Part shown: positions 61,247-64,000 of the stretch, piece by piece | How the letters are laid out: the number at the start of each line of letters is the position of its first letter | Numbering within the stretch: position 1 is the stretch's first letter | Assembly (NCBI GenBank): GCA_036504445.1 | Contig: DASXVE010000009.1 | Coordinates: forward strand, 1 to 64,000 | Direction: 5' to 3' | DNA from: Candidatus Aquicultor sp. | Lineage (GTDB): Bacteria; Actinomycetota; Aquicultoria; Aquicultorales; Aquicultoraceae | DNA length: 64,000 nucleotides | Translations under genes and position numbers: made by a program | The notes under the pieces: model-generated | Databases searched by the model: none | What the model saw: the letters and a program-made list of their open reading frames with translations, nothing else | Told to the model about the DNA's origin: nothing

Positions 61247-63010
61247 TCATGCCGGTTGGATAGGAAAACCCACAGTGAAGGTACTTCCAATGCCCAGAGT
61301 GCTTTCAACATTAATAGTTGCATTATGGTTTTCAGCGATATGTTTAACAATCGAAAGCCCCAAGCCGGTGCCGCCGGTCTCCCGGCTTCTCGCCTTGTCT
61401 ACCCGGTAGAAGCGCTCGAATATCCGAGGAATCTCACGTTGCGCCAGCCCGATGCCGTCATCAGCAACCAGGAAGCGGACGCGGTCATTATCCTGTGAAA
61501 GCATTACCTTGATTGTACCGCCGGATAACGTATACCTGATTGCGTTATCGACAAGGTTTCGCACAAGTGTTAAGAGCTGGTCTTTATCCCCAATTACCGG
61601 CGTTAGTTTCTGAGGAATATCGAATTCGAGCGTTAAGCCCTTATCCACAGCAAGTTCTGAAAAGCTTGAACCCACTTCGCGAACCAGCTCTCGAAGATCA
61701 ACCGGTGATGCTGTGATAGCCTCATCGGAACGTTCAAGTCTCGACAAATCGATAAGTTCACGGACCATATTGATAAGCGTGCTTAGCTCCTTGTCGAGGC
61801 GCTCCGCAAATCTTTTGCTTGCCACAGGGTCTGTTTCGATGCTCTGGCACAGCGTTTCAGCCAGCAATTTCAAGCCGGTTAGCGGTGTTTTTAGCTCATG
61901 TGAGACGTTAGCAACAAAATCTTTTCGCAAGCGCTCCACGTGCTTCTCTCGTGTGATGTCTTTAATAACAGTAAGTACCTGGTGGTCACCGCTTATGCCG
62001 GTAACCGGTAATGCCCTTAATCGCAGTTTTATAAATGGAACGCTTAGCTCCACTTCTTCATTAACTTCTCGCCTCGATAATAGCGCTTCGGTAATGGCCG
62101 TCTCGATCTCATGATTATCGATTACTCGTGCAAGCGGTGCGCCGATAACGTTCTCCTGCGTGAATCTGAGAACACGTTCCGCGGCTGGATTGGTAAGAAC
62201 GATAACGCCGTCTTTGTTTATCAGCACTATACCTTCAGCCATGTTATGCAGTATGTGCTCGGCCTTTGCTTTCTCCGTTCTCAACTCGTTAATCCTGTCC
62301 TTTAACTTCATGGCGAGGTTATTAAGAGATTGCGATAGCTCTCCCAACTCGTCACGAGTGTTGATTGAGAGTTGTTGCTCAAAATCATCATCGGCCATGC
62401 TGCTCGCCATATTCATCATCTGCCTAAGGGGCCTCGTAAATGAACGGGCCAGGATGGTACTCACGGCAATTATCACAAGAGTTGCCAGAAATGCGATAGC
62501 GGCCATTATCATGCTTAGCTTATTTATTGCAGCAGCTATATCAGACAAGGGAAGCGCGATCCGGATGACCCCGTTACCTTTTTCCGCATTCGTATACGGG
62601 ATGGCAACGTAGAGCATTGTATGGCCGACGGTGCTGCTATAGCGCTCGCTAATACCGGTATTGCCTCTGAGGGCCTGTTGAACTTCCGGGCGCTTTGCAT
62701 GGTTTCCCATGGTCTTCGGGTTAGCCTCGGTATCGGCGACCACTACGCCGTTACGGGTAATGAGGGTAATTCGCGCGTTCATTTGGCGGCTTAGTTTTTG
62801 CACGAGATCATTGGTTTGATCGCTTGCAAATCTTCCGGCACTGAGCGAATCGACCGCCACTTTTACGGTATTGGCTTCAGATATAAGCTGGTTCTTAAAG
62901 GTTTGCGTGTATGAGCTTTGCACTTCAAACCTGATGATAGCGCTGATGATAAACAGGCATAAAGCGGTAAGCAGGGTGTAGCTGATAACAAGCTTGTTGT
63001 TTATTCGCAT
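61247..63010 (-). CDS. phoR: Phosphate-regulon sensor histidine kinase PhoR
   Basis: The 587-residue kinase has two spans around an extracytoplasmic sensor part (about 30-165), a HAMP domain (TRPLRQMMNMASSMADDDF), a PAS domain (HILHNMAEGIVLINKDGVIV), the phospho-accepting VSHELKTPLTGLKLL and an ATPase domain with NLVDNAIRYT, DDGIGL and GGTGLGLSIV. The size and the large external domain match PhoR/WalK-type kinases. It overlaps phoB by ten bases and is followed by pstS, so it senses phosphate limitation. Confidence 0.93.
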   Translation of the reverse strand: MRINNKLVISYTLLTALCLFIISAIIRFEVQSSYTQTFKNQLISEANTVKVAVDSLSAGRFASDQTNDLVQKLSRQMNARITLITRNGVVVADTEANPKTMGNHAKRPEVQQALRGNTGISERYSSTVGHTMLYVAIPYTNAEKGNGVIRIALPLSDIAAAINKLSMIMAAIAFLATLVIIAVSTILARSFTRPLRQMMNMASSMADDDFEQQLSINTRDELGELSQSLNNLAMKLKDRINELRTEKAKAEHILHNMAEGIVLINKDGVIVLTNPAAERVLRFTQENVIGAPLARVIDNHEIETAITEALLSRREVNEEVELSVPFIKLRLRALPVTGISGDHQVLTVIKDITREKHVERLRKDFVANVSHELKTPLTGLKLLAETLCQSIETDPVASKRFAERLDKELSTLINMVRELIDLSRLERSDEAITASPVDLRELVREVGSSFSELAVDKGLTLEFDIPQKLTPVIGDKDQLLTLVRNLVDNAIRYTLSGGTIKVMLSQDNDRVRFLVADDGIGLAQREIPRIFERFYRVDKARSRETGGTGLGLSIVKHIAENHNATINVESTLGIGSTFTVGFPIQPA

Positions 63011-63699
63011 TGGGCTTTCTCCGCGACCTGGAACTTATAGCCGAGGCCATGGACGGTCTGAATATAGGAGAAGCGGGAATTTTCTTCTATTTTGTTGCGA
63101 ATCCTGCGGATGTGAACGTCAATCGTGCGACTTGATGTGTAAAATTCGTAGCCCCATATGCGCTCAGCCAAGTCCTGGCGTGTAAAAAGGACGCCTGGTT
63201 TGGAAGCGAGCACGTTTAAAAGCTGAAATTCTTTTAAGCGCAAATGCACAGAACGGCCGTTTACCTCGATGGTATGGTGCGTCAGATCGAGTTTTAGATC
63301 GCCGACTTCGATTGCCGCTGCCGCCGCTTCATCGCGAAGCGTGCGCTTGAGGTTTGCCCGTATACGCGCAACAAGCTCTTCAATGCTAAACGGTTTAGTA
63401 ATGTAATCGTCGGCGCCGACGCTGAAACCTTTGAGCTTACTTCGCTGGTCTTCAAGCGCCGTTATCATGATAATCGGGACATGTTCGTCGGATTCGCGCA
63501 CGCGCCGGCAGACGTCAAAGCCATCGATTTCGGGCATGAGCAAATCGAGGAGAATCAGATCGGGTGCTGCCTCTTTGATTATCGCCAGGCCTTGCATCCC
63601 GTCTTCGGCGGTAATCGCATCGAATCCAGCCCCTCTAAGGCTGTATTCGAGCGTTTCTCTAATCAGTGGGTCATCTTCGATTATTAAAATTCGAGCCAT
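63001..63699 (-). CDS. phoB: Phosphate-regulon response regulator PhoB
   Basis: The 232-residue regulator has a receiver domain (IIEDDPLIRETLEYSLR; phospho-acceptor in LILLDLLMPEIDG) and an OmpR-type winged helix (LRLKEFQLLNVLASKPGVLF, then YTSSRTIDVHIRRIRNKIEE). It should bind Pho boxes upstream of pstS. The stop codon overlaps the phoR start. No clear binding site precedes the ATG beyond a weak A-rich stretch. Confidence 0.93.
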   Translation of the reverse strand: MARILIIEDDPLIRETLEYSLRGAGFDAITAEDGMQGLAIIKEAAPDLILLDLLMPEIDGFDVCRRVRESDEHVPIIMITALEDQRSKLKGFSVGADDYITKPFSIEELVARIRANLKRTLRDEAAAAAIEVGDLKLDLTHHTIEVNGRSVHLRLKEFQLLNVLASKPGVLFTRQDLAERIWGYEFYTSSRTIDVHIRRIRNKIEENSRFSYIQTVHGLGYKFQVAEKAQCE

Positions 63700-63760
63700 T
63701 TTTCACACTCATTTTTGCTTTAATAGTAAAGTTATCCAAGCAATATTACAATCGTAAACG

Positions 63761-64000
63761 CTATTCCTTTGCACGATCGGGAGAGTAGATAACGGCTAGT
63801 GTTCGTACTGTGGCTACCGCGAGCATAGCGGCACTCATCGCGAGTATCTTCATTGAATCGAAATTCGGCTCAGAGAAACGAACCCAAATCTCCTTAAAGG
63901 TGAAGACCAACGTTGCGTCGGCGATATAGGTGATTTTTACCCGTTCCTCTTTGAAATAGTCGATCAACACGCGAAACAGCTCTACAAAAATGAAGACGAC
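63761..64000 (-). CDS. psiE: PsiE-family phosphate-starvation-inducible membrane protein (partial)
   Basis: The last 79 codons are inside the window; the gene continues beyond 64000. The visible part reads VVFIFVELFRVLIDYFKEER then VKITYIADATLVFTFKEIWV then MSAAMLAVATVRTLAVIYSP, with two to three membrane spans. This is the PsiE family, named for induction on phosphate starvation. Its place just upstream of phoB supports the assignment. Confidence 0.75.
   Translation of the reverse strand, partial: VVFIFVELFRVLIDYFKEERVKITYIADATLVFTFKEIWVRFSEPNFDSMKILAMSAAMLAVATVRTLAVIYSPDRAKE

Noticed and set aside
1-64000. CRISPR arrays
   Set aside because: No regularly spaced direct repeats of 20-40 bases were seen on either strand.

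Overview
This window reads as chromosomal DNA of an anaerobic or microaerophilic bacterium with a Gram-positive-type surface (S-layer homology repeats, an LPxTG-type anchor, a GerMN lipoprotein). A DUF3052-like remnant hints at a deep-branching Actinobacteriota lineage, but this is inference: no rRNA or ribosomal gene is present to place it. The rubredoxin-flavoprotein, the methanogen-like thymidylate synthase and selenocysteine use fit an anaerobe.

Layout. 1-6.7 kb is a worn region: the tail of an IS3-type transposase, a secreted protein, LtrA, a flavodoxin, several decayed genes (a frameshifted membrane protein with a 17-G run, a metallo-beta-lactamase-fold remnant, an internally deleted paralogue) and small proteins. 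6.8-20 kb holds an odd 95-nt tRNA with anticodon GCA but tRNA-Sec-like architecture, an RNA helicase/RRM pair, a small structured RNA, PEP carboxykinase, LysE, YdcF, a flavin reductase-rubredoxin, ThyA, a PilZ protein, a broken GerMN lipoprotein and a thioredoxin-like selenoprotein. 20-36.4 kb holds acetyl-CoA synthetase, an isochorismatase-like hydrolase, a CbiMQO transporter, a STAS protein, an SLH protein, a second selenoprotein (protein disulfide oxidoreductase, UPYC), DNA-repair-like nucleases, a DHH phosphoesterase interrupted by an in-frame UGA, and the CCA-adding enzyme.

36.5-42.4 kb begins at tRNA-Val(CAC) and behaves like a decayed genomic island. It is AT-rich, with an HsdS fragment, a frameshifted JAMM protease, a truncated ThiF/E1 protein, and an intact pair made of a three-Cys-motif radical-SAM-like protein and its partner TcmP. 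It ends in fragments of a tyrosine recombinase and a DUF3052 gene. 42.5-57.3 kb carries a manganese riboswitch ahead of htpX, two large PAS/GAF/SpoIIE phosphatases, a Mg-type P-type ATPase, a Gdt1-family exporter, a UbiA prenyltransferase, SLH remnants, a Ca-binding-like protein, a second copy of the structured RNA, and a CAP-domain protein. 57.4-64 kb has a cyclase and the phosphate regulon psiE-phoB-phoR-pstS-pstC-pstA, without pstB or phoU.

The most striking material is the translation-related set: two convincing UGA-encoded selenoproteins (one with a textbook bacterial SECIS hairpin), a third in-frame UGA in a DHH protein, a Cys-anticodon tRNA built like tRNA-Sec, and a CCA-adding enzyme whose only plausible start is AUA. 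Also notable are a two-copy structured RNA with compensatory base changes, and a 28-nt piece of tRNA-Val in inverted orientation 16 kb from the tRNA. No selA, selB or selD lies in the window.
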